Assembly (NCBI GenBank): GCA_031276545.1
Contig: JAISMW010000094.1
Coordinates: 5,542-69,541, forward strand
Source of the DNA: Tannerellaceae bacterium
GTDB lineage: Bacteria > Bacteroidota > Bacteroidia > Bacteroidales > Tannerellaceae
DNA length: 64,000 bases
Direction: 5' to 3'
Both the position numbers and the translations under genes were made by a program. This document shows, piece after piece, positions 47,315 through 56,121 of this stretch (the stretch's first letter is position 1; each line of letters opens with the position of its first letter). The notes beneath the pieces were generated by a model, which saw nothing but the letters and a program-made list of their open reading frames with translations, ran no database searches and was not told where the DNA came from.

Positions 47315-47785
47315 ATGGCTTTTTTTAAGAAAGTACAACAGAAAATTAACGGACTCTGGTATCCGCAGTCCGTTACAGTAGGCAAGCCCGTCAGCACCGA
47401 CCAGGTGGCCGACCGCCTTGCTCAAATCTCTACCGTCAGCCGTGCAGACACTTACGCTGTGCTGAAAGACCTGGGCGGCGTGATGGGAGACTATATGGCG
47501 CAGGGACGTACCGTGAAGCTGGAAGGCATCGGTACGTTCTACTACACCGCTGCTGCCAATAAGCAGGGGGTAGATTCTAAAGACAAGGTGAAGGCCTCGC
47601 ACATAGTAGGTGTGAGGGTACGCTTCATCCCCGAAACCTCTCGTACTGCCAGTGGCAAGGTGGCCACCCGCTCGCTCATCTCGAACGATATCTTCTGGGA
47701 AGAATGGGGCGGAACCGATCCTGCCGGCGAAGAACCTGCCGAACCGGAAGAACCGGACGGCGGCGATGGCCCGACGGAAGGCTGA
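47315..47785 (+). CDS. HU-family (IHF-like) DNA-binding protein
   Basis: 156 residues. The longer HU-like type found near Bacteroidales capsule loci: a short lead (MAFFKKVQQKINGLWYP), the HU body with STDQVADRLAQISTVSRADTYAVLKDL and GRTVKLEGIGTFYYTAAANK, then an acidic, proline-rich tail (EPAEPEEPDGGDG). It binds DNA non-specifically or bends it; a role in capsule-locus control has been suggested for such neighbours but is not proven. It begins 44 bp after the 22-bp repeat array and ends just before two hairpins. Confidence 0.85.
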   Translation: MAFFKKVQQKINGLWYPQSVTVGKPVSTDQVADRLAQISTVSRADTYAVLKDLGGVMGDYMAQGRTVKLEGIGTFYYTAAANKQGVDSKDKVKASHIVGVRVRFIPETSRTASGKVATRSLISNDIFWEEWGGTDPAGEEPAEPEEPDGGDGPTEG

Positions 47786-47787
47786 CA

Positions 47788-47835
47788 TTCCTGCGGGAGA
47801 AGAATAACCGGGGTTCTCTTCTTCTCCCGCAGGAA
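47788..47835 (+). terminator. Long perfect hairpin after the HU-like gene
   Basis: Perfect 17-bp inverted repeat (47788-47804 with 47819-47835), 14-nt loop, no T tract. It may protect the transcript end or act with the terminator just downstream. Confidence 0.55.
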
Positions 47836-47848
47836 CTTAGACGTTTCG

Positions 47849-47887
47849 AAATAGCCGGCTCCCTGTGAGGGAGCCGGCTATTTTTTT
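47849..47887 (+). terminator. Strong Rho-independent terminator of the capsule region
   Basis: 15-bp perfect stem (47849-47863 with 47869-47883), 5-nt loop, seven T at 47881-47887. Confidence 0.9.
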
Positions 47888-47925
47888 AGTTCAGGGCGTA
47901 TGCGGCGCCATACCTTACTATTTTG

Positions 47926-47933
47926 TACCTTTA
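47926..47933 (+). promoter_or_regulatory. Possible -7 box of the DUF308 gene
   Basis: TACCTTTA differs from TAnnTTTG at one base and lies 24 bp before the ATG at 47957. It supports that start rather than an in-frame ATG at 47900. Confidence 0.35.
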
Positions 47934-47956
47934 GCGGCAAATTATTACACAAAGCT

Positions 47957-48523
47957 ATGTTTACTATCATCACATTGCATCATTCCCTTCTGCGCAGCAT
48001 TCTGGGAATTCTCTTGGGTCTTCTGTTTATTATGTGGCCGCAAGCGTCTGTTACCTATCTGATTATTATCACCGGGATTTTTTTCATCCTGTCGGGTGTT
48101 TCTTCCCTTTCCCTGTGGCTGCTCCGGCGCGACAAAAGCGCATCGACATTCTCCCCTCCGCTTATATGGGCTGTGGCTGCGGGCAGCATCCTGCTGGGTG
48201 TGTGGCTGACGGTCTCGCCGGGTTTTTTTATCGCCATCTTCGGGCGTGTGTGGGGAGCGGTTTTGACGATAGCCGGCGTGCAGCAGCTTGTTTCTCTATT
48301 CAAAGCGCGGCAATGGTATCCGGTTCCGTGGGGCTACGGGGTGCTTCCCGCGCTTATCCTGATTGCCGGCGTATGCATACTGCTTTATCCGCTGGAGGCT
48401 GTGTCCGGCACCTTTATACTGCTGGGAGCGGTCAGTTTGTTTTACGGTGTTAACGAGCTGATAAGCTGGTATAAGTTTCGCCCGCAAAAGGCGGAAGTGC
48501 TGCCGGATGATACAGGAGTTTAG
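47957..48523 (+). CDS. HdeD/DUF308-family small membrane protein
   Basis: 188 residues with about six hydrophobic helices in three repeated hairpins (LGILLGLLFIMWPQASVTYLI ... GSILLGVWLTVSPGFFIAIFGRVWG). This is the HdeD/DUF308 pattern, linked to acid stress in enterobacteria; its role in Bacteroidetes is unknown. The ATG at 47957 is preferred because the longer frame would begin before the likely promoter and add a non-hydrophobic head. Its stop overlaps the convergent pdxA stop by 4 bp. Confidence 0.78.
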   Translation: MFTIITLHHSLLRSILGILLGLLFIMWPQASVTYLIIITGIFFILSGVSSLSLWLLRRDKSASTFSPPLIWAVAAGSILLGVWLTVSPGFFIAIFGRVWGAVLTIAGVQQLVSLFKARQWYPVPWGYGVLPALILIAGVCILLYPLEAVSGTFILLGAVSLFYGVNELISWYKFRPQKAEVLPDDTGV

Positions 48524-49611
48524 AGGATATCCAAGTCGTCTTTCGTAAGGTCTACGCTTTCATCCACCGCATTTTTCTCGAAGTACTGTTTTACTAAGGG
48601 GTTGGCGGTAGCCTCTTTGTATATTTTCCGGTTGCGAAACACATCCAGCGCAGTGTATACGGCCTGACGGAAAGAGGCTTCGGAGGCGACGTTTTGTCCG
48701 GCTATTTCGTAGCATGTGCCGTGTACGGGCGAAGTGCGTACGATGGACAGACCGGCCGTATAGTGAAGGCCGGCATCGGTAGACAGGGTTTGAAAGGGAA
48801 TCATACCCTGATCGTAATACATCGCCAAGATGCCGTCGAACATATCGTATGCCCGGCGGGCGTCGAACAGGCTGTCGGCGGCATAGGGGCCGAACGACAT
48901 CACACCCCGCTTTTCGGCCTCCTGCATGGCAGGTATGAGGATGTGCTCTTCTTCCTTGCCCGATGTGCCGCCCAGGTGGGGGTTTACGGATAGTAGGGCA
49001 ATGCGCGGTCTCACAATATTGAAATCCTGTTTCAGTGCATGATAAAATACGGTGAGTTTTTCTACAATCTTTTCCTTGGTGATTTGTGGCAGAACGTTTG
49101 CAAACGGGACGTCGCCGGTGAGCAGGGCGATGCGCAACTCGCCGGCTATCAGGATGGAAAGCGCCTTCTGTCTGTCGCTGCCAAACGTTTTTTCCAGGTG
49201 TTCGGTATGGGTTGTTACCTGTCCGGCGAAATCTCCACCGGCAGGCGCAGTGACCAAGGCGTCCACCGCTCCCCGTTTCAAATCGCCCACCGCCGCCAGC
49301 AAGGATTTGAAGGCGGCTTCGCCGGATATCTCGGTGGGTTTGGAGAGTTCCACTTTGGTTTCATCCCGTATGCAATTGATGATATTCATGCGGCCGATGG
49401 CTGCCTCTTCGGCTTTTCCGACGGAGCTTATATTCAGAGGGGCTATTTCGAGCGCTTTCCGGTGGTAGGCTGCAATTTTCGACGAGCCGTAAAGGATGGG
49501 CACGCAAAGTTCCGTCATGCGTGTGTCCGAAAAGGTTTTCAGTATGACTTCGTAGCCTACACCGTTTATATCTCCGTGTGTAATACCTATTTTGATTGTT
49601 CGTTCTTCCAT
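48520..49611 (-). CDS. pdxA: 4-hydroxythreonine-4-phosphate dehydrogenase
   Basis: 363 residues. The N-terminus GITHGDINGVGYEVILK matches the PdxA opening, followed by the metal/substrate histidine region HTEHLEKTFG, YDQGMIPFQTL and RTSPVHGTCYEIAG. It oxidises 4-phosphohydroxythreonine on the route to pyridoxal phosphate (cytoplasm). It ends in a 4-bp overlap with the convergent DUF308 gene, so no terminator fits between them. The next upstream gene is the DUF4837 lipoprotein, 24 bp away, likely the same operon. Confidence 0.92.
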   Translation of the reverse strand: MEERTIKIGITHGDINGVGYEVILKTFSDTRMTELCVPILYGSSKIAAYHRKALEIAPLNISSVGKAEEAAIGRMNIINCIRDETKVELSKPTEISGEAAFKSLLAAVGDLKRGAVDALVTAPAGGDFAGQVTTHTEHLEKTFGSDRQKALSILIAGELRIALLTGDVPFANVLPQITKEKIVEKLTVFYHALKQDFNIVRPRIALLSVNPHLGGTSGKEEEHILIPAMQEAEKRGVMSFGPYAADSLFDARRAYDMFDGILAMYYDQGMIPFQTLSTDAGLHYTAGLSIVRTSPVHGTCYEIAGQNVASEASFRQAVYTALDVFRNRKIYKEATANPLVKQYFEKNAVDESVDLTKDDLDIL

Positions 49612-49635
49612 ATATGTTTGATTAGTTCGGCCTTT

Positions 49636-50664
49636 CTATTTGATTTTAAGCGGCTCTACAACCGGCCTGTCCGATTCTCCGGGCAAGCGCAGGGTATACA
49701 GGGCGGCTTCAATCCGGCGGATAAAGTTTCTCTTGTTTGTTTCGGGAGCATATACAAAGCCTTCCGCCACGACAACGCGGTTGTTCGCTTCGTCCAGCCG
49801 GATATGGCTTACGAACGGGCCTCCCATCATATCGCCCACCATCTTCCACAACCCCCTCAATACGCCACAATATTTATCCCTGTACGTAATGGCCGAATAC
49901 TCCACGGTGGCCTTGGTTTCCGTAGCCATATAGGAGTCGGGGAAAGCGCCCGGCAGGTTTATTTTCAGGATAGAATCCCGTTTAGCTATCAGATATTCGC
50001 CGGTGAAGGTATGGGCGTCCGTATAAGGGAACGTATACACAATCAGGTCTGTACGCCCGCTTTTTGCATTATTGGAGACCCAGAAGAAATCTTTCCTGCT
50101 TCGTGTAAACGTCATATCGGAAGGGATATTCATCAGGACATACAGTTTCTGCTTCAACGTATCGCTGATGCTCATGCTGTAATCTTTTTCCAGCGAGGCC
50201 ATGGCCCGGTTCATTTCTATTTTGGTAAAGAATTCGGTCAGGTCGTTTTTATGCAGATTCAAATAAGCGGCTACGCTCTGCGCGTCGGGTGCGTTCAGGG
50301 TGATCACGGCCTGGTCTCTTGCCCAGCGGTCGGCATCATACAGGAGGTTCACCGTCGTATACATTTTATCGTTTATGTTCACCACGAGAATGTTTCTTAC
50401 GTAGGTAAGCAACGAATTGAAATTTTCGGGTGTGGCATACATAATCCGAAACGCCGGTTCGGACTGCGGCAAACCGGATATTTCGGATTCAAGGTCGGCC
50501 CTGACGGCTTCTCCCGCTTCTCCCTCCCAGATATCTTTATCCATTGTGACAGCGATTTCGTAGGGCATACCGGTCGCTTTAGACAAAGTGAGGGGTTTTC
50601 CGCATGAGGCGGCGAACATGATAAGGAGAAGGAATACATTGGAAAATAGCAGATGTCGTTTCAT
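49636..50664 (-). CDS. DUF4837 lipoprotein
   Basis: 342 residues from ATG 50662-50664, giving MKRHLLFSNVFLLLIMFAASC, a lipoprotein signal with Cys21; the in-frame ATG eight codons upstream adds only MHHKIKKI. The body matches the Bacteroidetes DUF4837 family (periplasmic or outer-membrane anchored, function unknown), including GMPYEIAVTMDKDIWEG and GMVWV-like strands around KDFFWVSNN. It sits between pdxA and rlmN on the same strand, 32 bp from rlmN. Confidence 0.85.
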   Translation of the reverse strand: MKRHLLFSNVFLLLIMFAASCGKPLTLSKATGMPYEIAVTMDKDIWEGEAGEAVRADLESEISGLPQSEPAFRIMYATPENFNSLLTYVRNILVVNINDKMYTTVNLLYDADRWARDQAVITLNAPDAQSVAAYLNLHKNDLTEFFTKIEMNRAMASLEKDYSMSISDTLKQKLYVLMNIPSDMTFTRSRKDFFWVSNNAKSGRTDLIVYTFPYTDAHTFTGEYLIAKRDSILKINLPGAFPDSYMATETKATVEYSAITYRDKYCGVLRGLWKMVGDMMGGPFVSHIRLDEANNRVVVAEGFVYAPETNKRNFIRRIEAALYTLRLPGESDRPVVEPLKIK

Positions 50665-50696
50665 AATCTTTTTTATTTTATGGTGCAAATATAGTG

Positions 50697-51740
50697 TTAC
50701 TTTAAACAGGGAGACCCGAATGCAGAGGGGTTCGCAGTAGACAGCATCCCGCAGGCGGCGGATATATCTTCACCGCGCGATGTCCGGATTGTGGCGAGGA
50801 CGCCTCGCGTATTGAGCACGTCGCGGAAGGTTTCCATCTTCCTCAGGTCGGCGCTTTCCAGAGGCGTATCGGGTATGGCATGATAGCGGATGAGGTTTAC
50901 CCGGCAGGGTATACCTTTCAGCAATTCGGCTAAGGAGATGGCATGATGAATGCTGTCGTTGAAATTTTTAAAGACGATGTACTCGAAAGAAATCCTCCGT
51001 TGGTGGCTGAAATCATATTGCCGGACCAAGGTGATAATCTGCTGAAAAGGAAAGGCCTTCTCTGCCGGCATAATGGAAAAGCGTTCGGCAGCGCTGGTGG
51101 CATGCAAGCTGACAGCCAGATGGCAGGTACTTTCGTCGAGCAAGCGTTTCAGTCCTTTGGTGCCGATTGTAGAGACCGTGATTCGTTTCGGACTCCATCC
51201 GTATCCGTAGGGTTGGGTCAGTATGTCGAGCGCTTTGAGTACTTCGCCGGTATTATCCAGGGGTTCTCCCATACCCATGAATACGATATTGGTAAGCGCT
51301 TCGTTTTGCGGGAGCGCTTGTATCTGGTTGATGATTTCTCCAGCGGTAAGGTTGGCGGTAAATCCCTGTCTTCCCGTCATGCAGAACAAGCAGCTCATTT
51401 TGCATCCCACCTGCGAAGAGACACATACGGTAGCCCTGTCGGAGGAAGGGATATAGACCGTTTCTACAAACGATCCGCCCGTTGCCGGGAAGAGATACTT
51501 GATGGTTCCGTCGGCTGATTCGACGGCCGAAGCCGGAGGGGTAAGCCCCACATCGAAATGCGCTTCCAGATAAGCCCGTTTAGCGGCCGATATGTTTGTC
51601 ATTTCTGCAATAGAAGCCACTTTTTTCCTGTATATCCAGTCGGCTATCTGTTTTGCGGCGTAGGAAGGAAGCCCGGCTTCGGAAGCTACGTGGTGCAGTT
51701 CTTCCAGCGTCATTCCCAATAATTGTCTTTTTTTTGTCAT
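50697..51740 (-). CDS. rlmN: 23S rRNA (adenine-2503-C2)/tRNA methyltransferase
   Basis: 347 residues from the ATG at 51738-51740 (MTKKRQLLGMTLEELHHV). The longer in-frame start would overlap the -7 box. The radical-SAM CxxxCxxC is in SQVGCKMSCLFCMTG, with GMGEPLDN and the C-terminal catalytic Cys (ISAACGML). It methylates A2503 of 23S rRNA. It follows the terminator of the ppiD gene and has its own -7 box. Confidence 0.94.
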   Translation of the reverse strand: MTKKRQLLGMTLEELHHVASEAGLPSYAAKQIADWIYRKKVASIAEMTNISAAKRAYLEAHFDVGLTPPASAVESADGTIKYLFPATGGSFVETVYIPSSDRATVCVSSQVGCKMSCLFCMTGRQGFTANLTAGEIINQIQALPQNEALTNIVFMGMGEPLDNTGEVLKALDILTQPYGYGWSPKRITVSTIGTKGLKRLLDESTCHLAVSLHATSAAERFSIMPAEKAFPFQQIITLVRQYDFSHQRRISFEYIVFKNFNDSIHHAISLAELLKGIPCRVNLIRYHAIPDTPLESADLRKMETFRDVLNTRGVLATIRTSRGEDISAACGMLSTANPSAFGSPCLK

Positions 51741-51767
51741 ATATCTATACGTCTCACTATGATAGGG

Positions 51768-51775
51768 CAAAGATA
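51768..51775 (-). promoter_or_regulatory. -7 promoter box of rlmN
   Basis: Reverse strand TATCTTTG, an exact TAnnTTTG. No -33 element at good spacing was found. It lies just past the ppiD terminator. Confidence 0.55.
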
Positions 51776-51779
51776 AAAA

Positions 51780-51813
51780 AAAGCTGCTGCATCTGTGTGA
51801 ATGCAACAGCTTT
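51780..51813 (-). terminator. Terminator after the PpiD-like gene
   Basis: 13-bp stem with one mismatch (51780-51792 with 51801-51813), 8-nt loop, with a long T tract on the - strand after the stem. Confidence 0.8.
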
Positions 51814-51847
51814 CATCGGAACCGAAAAAAAGCAATCCCGTTATTTA

Positions 51848-53992
51848 CTAATAAAAACGGATCCGATTGTCTGTAATTTTAGCACGGTCAATCAGCGAAC
51901 GTATAGCCTGGTATCCATAGCGATAGGCATACATCGCTTCTATCGAACGGATTTCGTCGGCTTCATTGTATTCTCTGCTGTTTTGTTCCTTGTTTGTCAC
52001 CTGGAATACATATACACCATTGTTACCAATCACCGGAGGACTCAAGCGATTGACATCCGTCAGGGATATCATGGCGTTAAGCCTGGGTTCCAATCCGATA
52101 CCGGTAATACGGGAGGTATTGAAACTGATAAACTTAACCGAATCAATGGAGGCGTTCATTGCCTGAGCACAGGCTTCCAATGACGTCAGGTTTTTGGCTT
52201 TCAGGTCTTCCGCAATCTTCTCGCCTTTCTTTTGTGCGATTATTTCCGATTTTAGGGATGTTTCGACAGAGGCCAGCGAACGATAGCCTTCGCGCAGGGT
52301 GCCCAGATGGGCTGCTACGACAAAATATTTACTGTTGCAATCAAAGATTTCGGATATATCTCCCTTGCTATGTTCAAAAGCCCAGCGAACAACGGGTCTG
52401 GACTGGGGTATGGATCCCAGCATCTGGTCGGAGGCTGTGACCGATACGTTCGTCAACAAATTATAGCCGGCTTCCTGCGCTGTGGCGTCCATTTTGTCTA
52501 TATCCTGATTATTGGAGATATATTGACTTAACGCATTATAGAGATTGCTGTAAGTCTTTGAGCTTGGGGAGACGGTGATATCAACGTCGGCAATTTTATA
52601 TTTATCTACATTTGAGGTTCTTTCCGTCACCTTAAGCAGATGGGTAGCCTGCAGCGATTTGAATAAAATGACATTGTTCAGCGGAGCCGAGAATATCGTA
52701 TTCTTAAATTCTTCCGTCAGAGCATTTACTGCGACTGCTTCCGTGAGCCATCCTATTTCGCCGCCGTTCGCTGCCGACGACTGATCGACCGAATGGGAAG
52801 CAGCCAGTTCGGCGAAGTCACCGCCTTTTTTCAGTACATCCATTAAACTGTCTGCCAGAGCAGTTTCTGTTCCATTACTGTTCGCGAGCATGATATGGCT
52901 TACCTTGACCGAGTCGGGGGCTACGGTTTTATCTACCAGCTTAAACATCTTGTATTTGTTGCTGCTGCTTTCAAATACAGGGCCATAGATATCGCCTACG
53001 GCAGCGGTGGCCACGAACTGTTTCATTTCGGGATCTAACGCGCTTTCGGAGAAGAACGCATTGATATAAGGTATTTCCGAATTGTCATTTACCAAGTCTC
53101 TTACATCTTCCGAGGTGGCCAGCTCACTTTTCAACTGTTCCATCTGAGCGCTTATCCTGTCGAAATCTTCCTGACTTGGCACGATATCCACGACGATGTA
53201 CTTTATTATTTTGGTTTCGGGCTGTTTGAATTGCTCTTTCCGCTGGTTATATAATTTTTCTACCTCAGATTTGCTTACATTAATAATAGAATCCGGAATG
53301 GTAGCGTACGATTGCATCGTATATGCGATGTCGGCGCTTTCGGTCGAAGCATTGAATGTTTCCTTGGCCTCCAGGGCATTGGCGGCAATGGCTTTTGTCA
53401 GCAACGTAGTGTATTTCTGTTCCATGCGCTGTGTCTTGATGTTCTTTTCCCAGAACAACCAGAGGTTTCTGTATTGCATCAACTGGGCTCTGTATTCAGC
53501 CGGCGCATTTGCGATATTTTCGTCGTCTATTTGTTTCAGAAAGTTCAGGAAGAAGGTCTTATCGAATGTGCCGGTTTCCGGGTTATGAAACATTTGGTTT
53601 TGCAATAGAAGAGACGAGATATTTTCTCCCTGCACCATATCGAAAAGTTCTTCGGGGGTCACACTCATCCCCAATTGTTCCATTTCCTCATTCAATACAG
53701 TTTCCTGCACTAAAGCATCGAAAACAGATTGCCGAATTTGTACCGTATACTCTTCCGAGAGATTGGCTGACCCGGTTTGCATTTTAACGATTTCGGTCAT
53801 TTCTTCAATACGTTTTTGATACTCCTGGATATCGACTGATTTTCCGTTGATCTCGGCCACTTTCTGCTGATTTTGTTTGAAATAAGTCGAACCGGAGTTC
53901 AGAAAGTCACCAATAATAAATGCGAACAAAGCCAAACCTACCACGATTACTAATAATCCTGCTTTGTTCCTGATCTTTTCAAGCGTAGCCAT
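51848..53992 (-). CDS. ppiD: PpiD/SurA-like periplasmic peptidyl-prolyl isomerase
   Basis: 714 residues. One N-terminal membrane helix (LLVIVVGLALFAFIIGDFL, about 13-31) anchors it in the inner membrane with the rest in the periplasm. A SurA-N chaperone domain is followed by a parvulin domain (VKVSHIMLAN ... GGDFAELAASHSVDQSSAANGGEIGWL, about 345-440), with a second parvulin-like segment possible. It folds outer-membrane proteins as they leave the Sec machinery. It lies directly downstream of lptC in the same orientation, a common Bacteroidetes arrangement. Confidence 0.93.
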   Translation of the reverse strand: MATLEKIRNKAGLLVIVVGLALFAFIIGDFLNSGSTYFKQNQQKVAEINGKSVDIQEYQKRIEEMTEIVKMQTGSANLSEEYTVQIRQSVFDALVQETVLNEEMEQLGMSVTPEELFDMVQGENISSLLLQNQMFHNPETGTFDKTFFLNFLKQIDDENIANAPAEYRAQLMQYRNLWLFWEKNIKTQRMEQKYTTLLTKAIAANALEAKETFNASTESADIAYTMQSYATIPDSIINVSKSEVEKLYNQRKEQFKQPETKIIKYIVVDIVPSQEDFDRISAQMEQLKSELATSEDVRDLVNDNSEIPYINAFFSESALDPEMKQFVATAAVGDIYGPVFESSSNKYKMFKLVDKTVAPDSVKVSHIMLANSNGTETALADSLMDVLKKGGDFAELAASHSVDQSSAANGGEIGWLTEAVAVNALTEEFKNTIFSAPLNNVILFKSLQATHLLKVTERTSNVDKYKIADVDITVSPSSKTYSNLYNALSQYISNNQDIDKMDATAQEAGYNLLTNVSVTASDQMLGSIPQSRPVVRWAFEHSKGDISEIFDCNSKYFVVAAHLGTLREGYRSLASVETSLKSEIIAQKKGEKIAEDLKAKNLTSLEACAQAMNASIDSVKFISFNTSRITGIGLEPRLNAMISLTDVNRLSPPVIGNNGVYVFQVTNKEQNSREYNEADEIRSIEAMYAYRYGYQAIRSLIDRAKITDNRIRFY

Positions 53993-54095
53993 TTATATTT
54001 TCTATTTTTTAAGTTTATATTACAGTTTAAGGGCACGAAGGTAAGAAAAAAAGGATTACTCCGTCTTTTTAGTTCTCTTTTTTTGTTTGTTTCCT

Positions 54096-54728
54096 TTATT
54101 CCGGCACGCTTGCAGGCACTGTTGCCTGCGTCGTATCTGCCGGTGTTTCGTCTATGGGGAAAATGCCTGTTGTATTGAATATTTTATATTCCGTCATGGA
54201 CTGATTCGATTCAAAACCGACTCCTGTGATGATTCTGTCTTGCTGTTCGATACGGATGTATTGATCCGAATATATCTTTTGCAATTTCTGGTCCCAAAAA
54301 ATCAGGGAAGTAGTAAAGTATTCGCCGTCCAAACTTTTCATTTCCACATTTCCCACGCCTTTCCACAGTTCCTGTTTTTCAAAATAGTAAGCCGTATCGG
54401 CTTTGATACTGGATTTCACCTGAAACAAAGTGTCGAAATGTTCCAGATAAATCCCTTCGGGGAAATACGAATATGGTTCGTTTGCCTTTCCAAACACCAG
54501 CCATACACGGGCATTAGCCCGATAACGGGTTATGCCCGAATCCGACACCAGGGTAGAGACATTCGTAGTCTTCATCGTATAGGTATGCTCCGGGTCGAAC
54601 ACAACTTCTACCGTTTCTTCCTGTTCGCCGGAGCAGGAGGCAGATAAGAAGAAAGACATGACAACACTCACCGGGAGTGTTGTCATGTCTTTTGGAATTA
54701 TTTTATCTATAAAACTACACTTCATCAT
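54096..54728 (-). CDS. lptC: LPS export component LptC (lipoprotein-type)
   Basis: 210 residues. The likely signal is MKCSFIDKIIPKDMTTLPVS followed by VVMSFFLSASC, a lipoprotein Cys. The LptC domain follows (YTMKTTNVSTLVSDSGITRYRANARVW ... GNVEMKSLDGEYFTTSLIFWD), with the family repeats. It takes LPS from the inner-membrane transporter to the periplasmic bridge. An 18-bp perfect inverted repeat (54652-54692) encodes the centre of the signal. The start overlaps or abuts the TPR gene stop at 54729. Confidence 0.87.
   Translation of the reverse strand: MMKCSFIDKIIPKDMTTLPVSVVMSFFLSASCSGEQEETVEVVFDPEHTYTMKTTNVSTLVSDSGITRYRANARVWLVFGKANEPYSYFPEGIYLEHFDTLFQVKSSIKADTAYYFEKQELWKGVGNVEMKSLDGEYFTTSLIFWDQKLQKIYSDQYIRIEQQDRIITGVGFESNQSMTEYKIFNTTGIFPIDETPADTTQATVPASVPE
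54652..54692. promoter_or_regulatory. 18-bp perfect hairpin in the 5' coding part of lptC
   Basis: 54652-54669 pairs exactly with 54675-54692 around a 5-nt loop. On the lptC transcript it is a long stem that includes the codons of the hydrophobic signal core. It could attenuate transcription between the TPR gene and lptC or affect translation. Confidence 0.75.
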
Positions 54729-56084
54729 TTACCTGACGGTTGTACGCTCTCCTATCCAACCGCCAATCGTAATGGATTTCCCTTTATCCAGGTCAGGATG
54801 CATAAATATCTCTTCGGTAGAAGGGAAATAGGAACGGTATGTGCTGATTAATCTGCCGGCTTCTTCTCCTACACCGGGATCTATCTGCCTTGCTCTTTCG
54901 AATTTATCGACGGCGAGATAGTAAACCGTTTTTCTCAACACCACATCATCGGGATATACACTGCCGGCTGTAGCGGCATACATTTTCCCGATTAACAGGT
55001 AAGGGCTTCCGTAGCCCGGATTTGTCTCGATGGCTTTCAGGCAGTATTGTCTTGCTTTCGAATAACTGTCCTGTTCGAACGACAACATGGCAATCAGGTA
55101 ATAATCTTCCGCTTTTACGGCATTATCGGTTTCCATACCGGCAGCTTCTTCAAATAGAGCGATCGCTTTGCTGTAATCCTTATCCCTTACAGCCTTTTTG
55201 GCCAGTCCCATCGCCGATTCGGCCGTCGGTTCGAGCTGGTGTGCATAAGCCGCCGCCGCAAAATAGGCTTCGATTTCGTTGCAACGCATTCTTCTTAGCA
55301 ATGTAATGGCTTCTTTCAGGTACGCCAGATTGTCTTTGTTTTGTTCCACTTTATCGGCATACAGGCTTTGCAGGGTTGTGCAGTCGGCCGCTCCGCTGTT
55401 GGCAAAACCGTTGTCCAAGGCTGACTTTACAGGCTGGATAGAGGCTATTTCCTTATCTGTTTTAGCTGCGGCGAGCTGAGCGTCCAATATGGCCGAGGAC
55501 TTCAGGTAGTCCTGGATATACGTTTCCTTATGCGCCTGATCGGCAATCAGCAAGCGATTGGAGGCATACATATAATAGGATACCGCCAGCACATCGGTAT
55601 TGTTTCCGTATTCGTCAATGGCTTCTTTCAACCATCCGTATAATAGTTGGGGGTCTGCATTTTCACCCATCCGCTGGACGTAATCCTGTGCTTTACGCCC
55701 TATTATCCAGTCTTTTTCGTATCGCGGTTCCTTTCCGAAATATTTGATGCGTTTATCGTAAACACCCATCAAATCATTGATCAGCGAAGCTTTCTTTGCC
55801 GGATCCGTTTCGTTGTCAATCAGCCAGCCTACGATACGTACTCCATACAAATAAATATCTTTTGTAGCGGCGGGACATTCGTCGTATGCTATTTTCCAAA
55901 ACTCAAGAGCGTCTTTGTAGCTACCGTTTTTCGCATAAGGCGTAAACAAGCTGATATTCGTAATACAACGGATGCTATCCTCACCGGAGCCAAAGGGAGT
56001 ACCGTTATCCACCCCTTTTTGTGCATAAATGCCGGAGGTACCCATTAAACATCCGGCAGCAAGTAGAAACATTTTGATTTTCAT
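54729..56084 (-). CDS. Secreted tetratricopeptide-repeat protein
   Basis: 451 residues with a signal peptide (MKIKMFLLAAGCLMGTSGIYA). Several TPR units are visible (e.g. DYSKAIALFEEAAGMETDN ... AEDYYLIAMLSFEQDSYSKARQYCLKA, and a last unit near YLAVDKFERARQIDPG). TPRs mediate protein contacts; the partner here is unknown. It sits between the outer-membrane protein gene and lptC in a - strand run, a conserved Bacteroidales arrangement, so an envelope role is likely. Confidence 0.85.
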   Translation of the reverse strand: MKIKMFLLAAGCLMGTSGIYAQKGVDNGTPFGSGEDSIRCITNISLFTPYAKNGSYKDALEFWKIAYDECPAATKDIYLYGVRIVGWLIDNETDPAKKASLINDLMGVYDKRIKYFGKEPRYEKDWIIGRKAQDYVQRMGENADPQLLYGWLKEAIDEYGNNTDVLAVSYYMYASNRLLIADQAHKETYIQDYLKSSAILDAQLAAAKTDKEIASIQPVKSALDNGFANSGAADCTTLQSLYADKVEQNKDNLAYLKEAITLLRRMRCNEIEAYFAAAAYAHQLEPTAESAMGLAKKAVRDKDYSKAIALFEEAAGMETDNAVKAEDYYLIAMLSFEQDSYSKARQYCLKAIETNPGYGSPYLLIGKMYAATAGSVYPDDVVLRKTVYYLAVDKFERARQIDPGVGEEAGRLISTYRSYFPSTEEIFMHPDLDKGKSITIGGWIGERTTVR

Positions 56085-56121
56085 GACTTATTATTTTTTT
56101 AATGTTTACGACCAGAAAATT

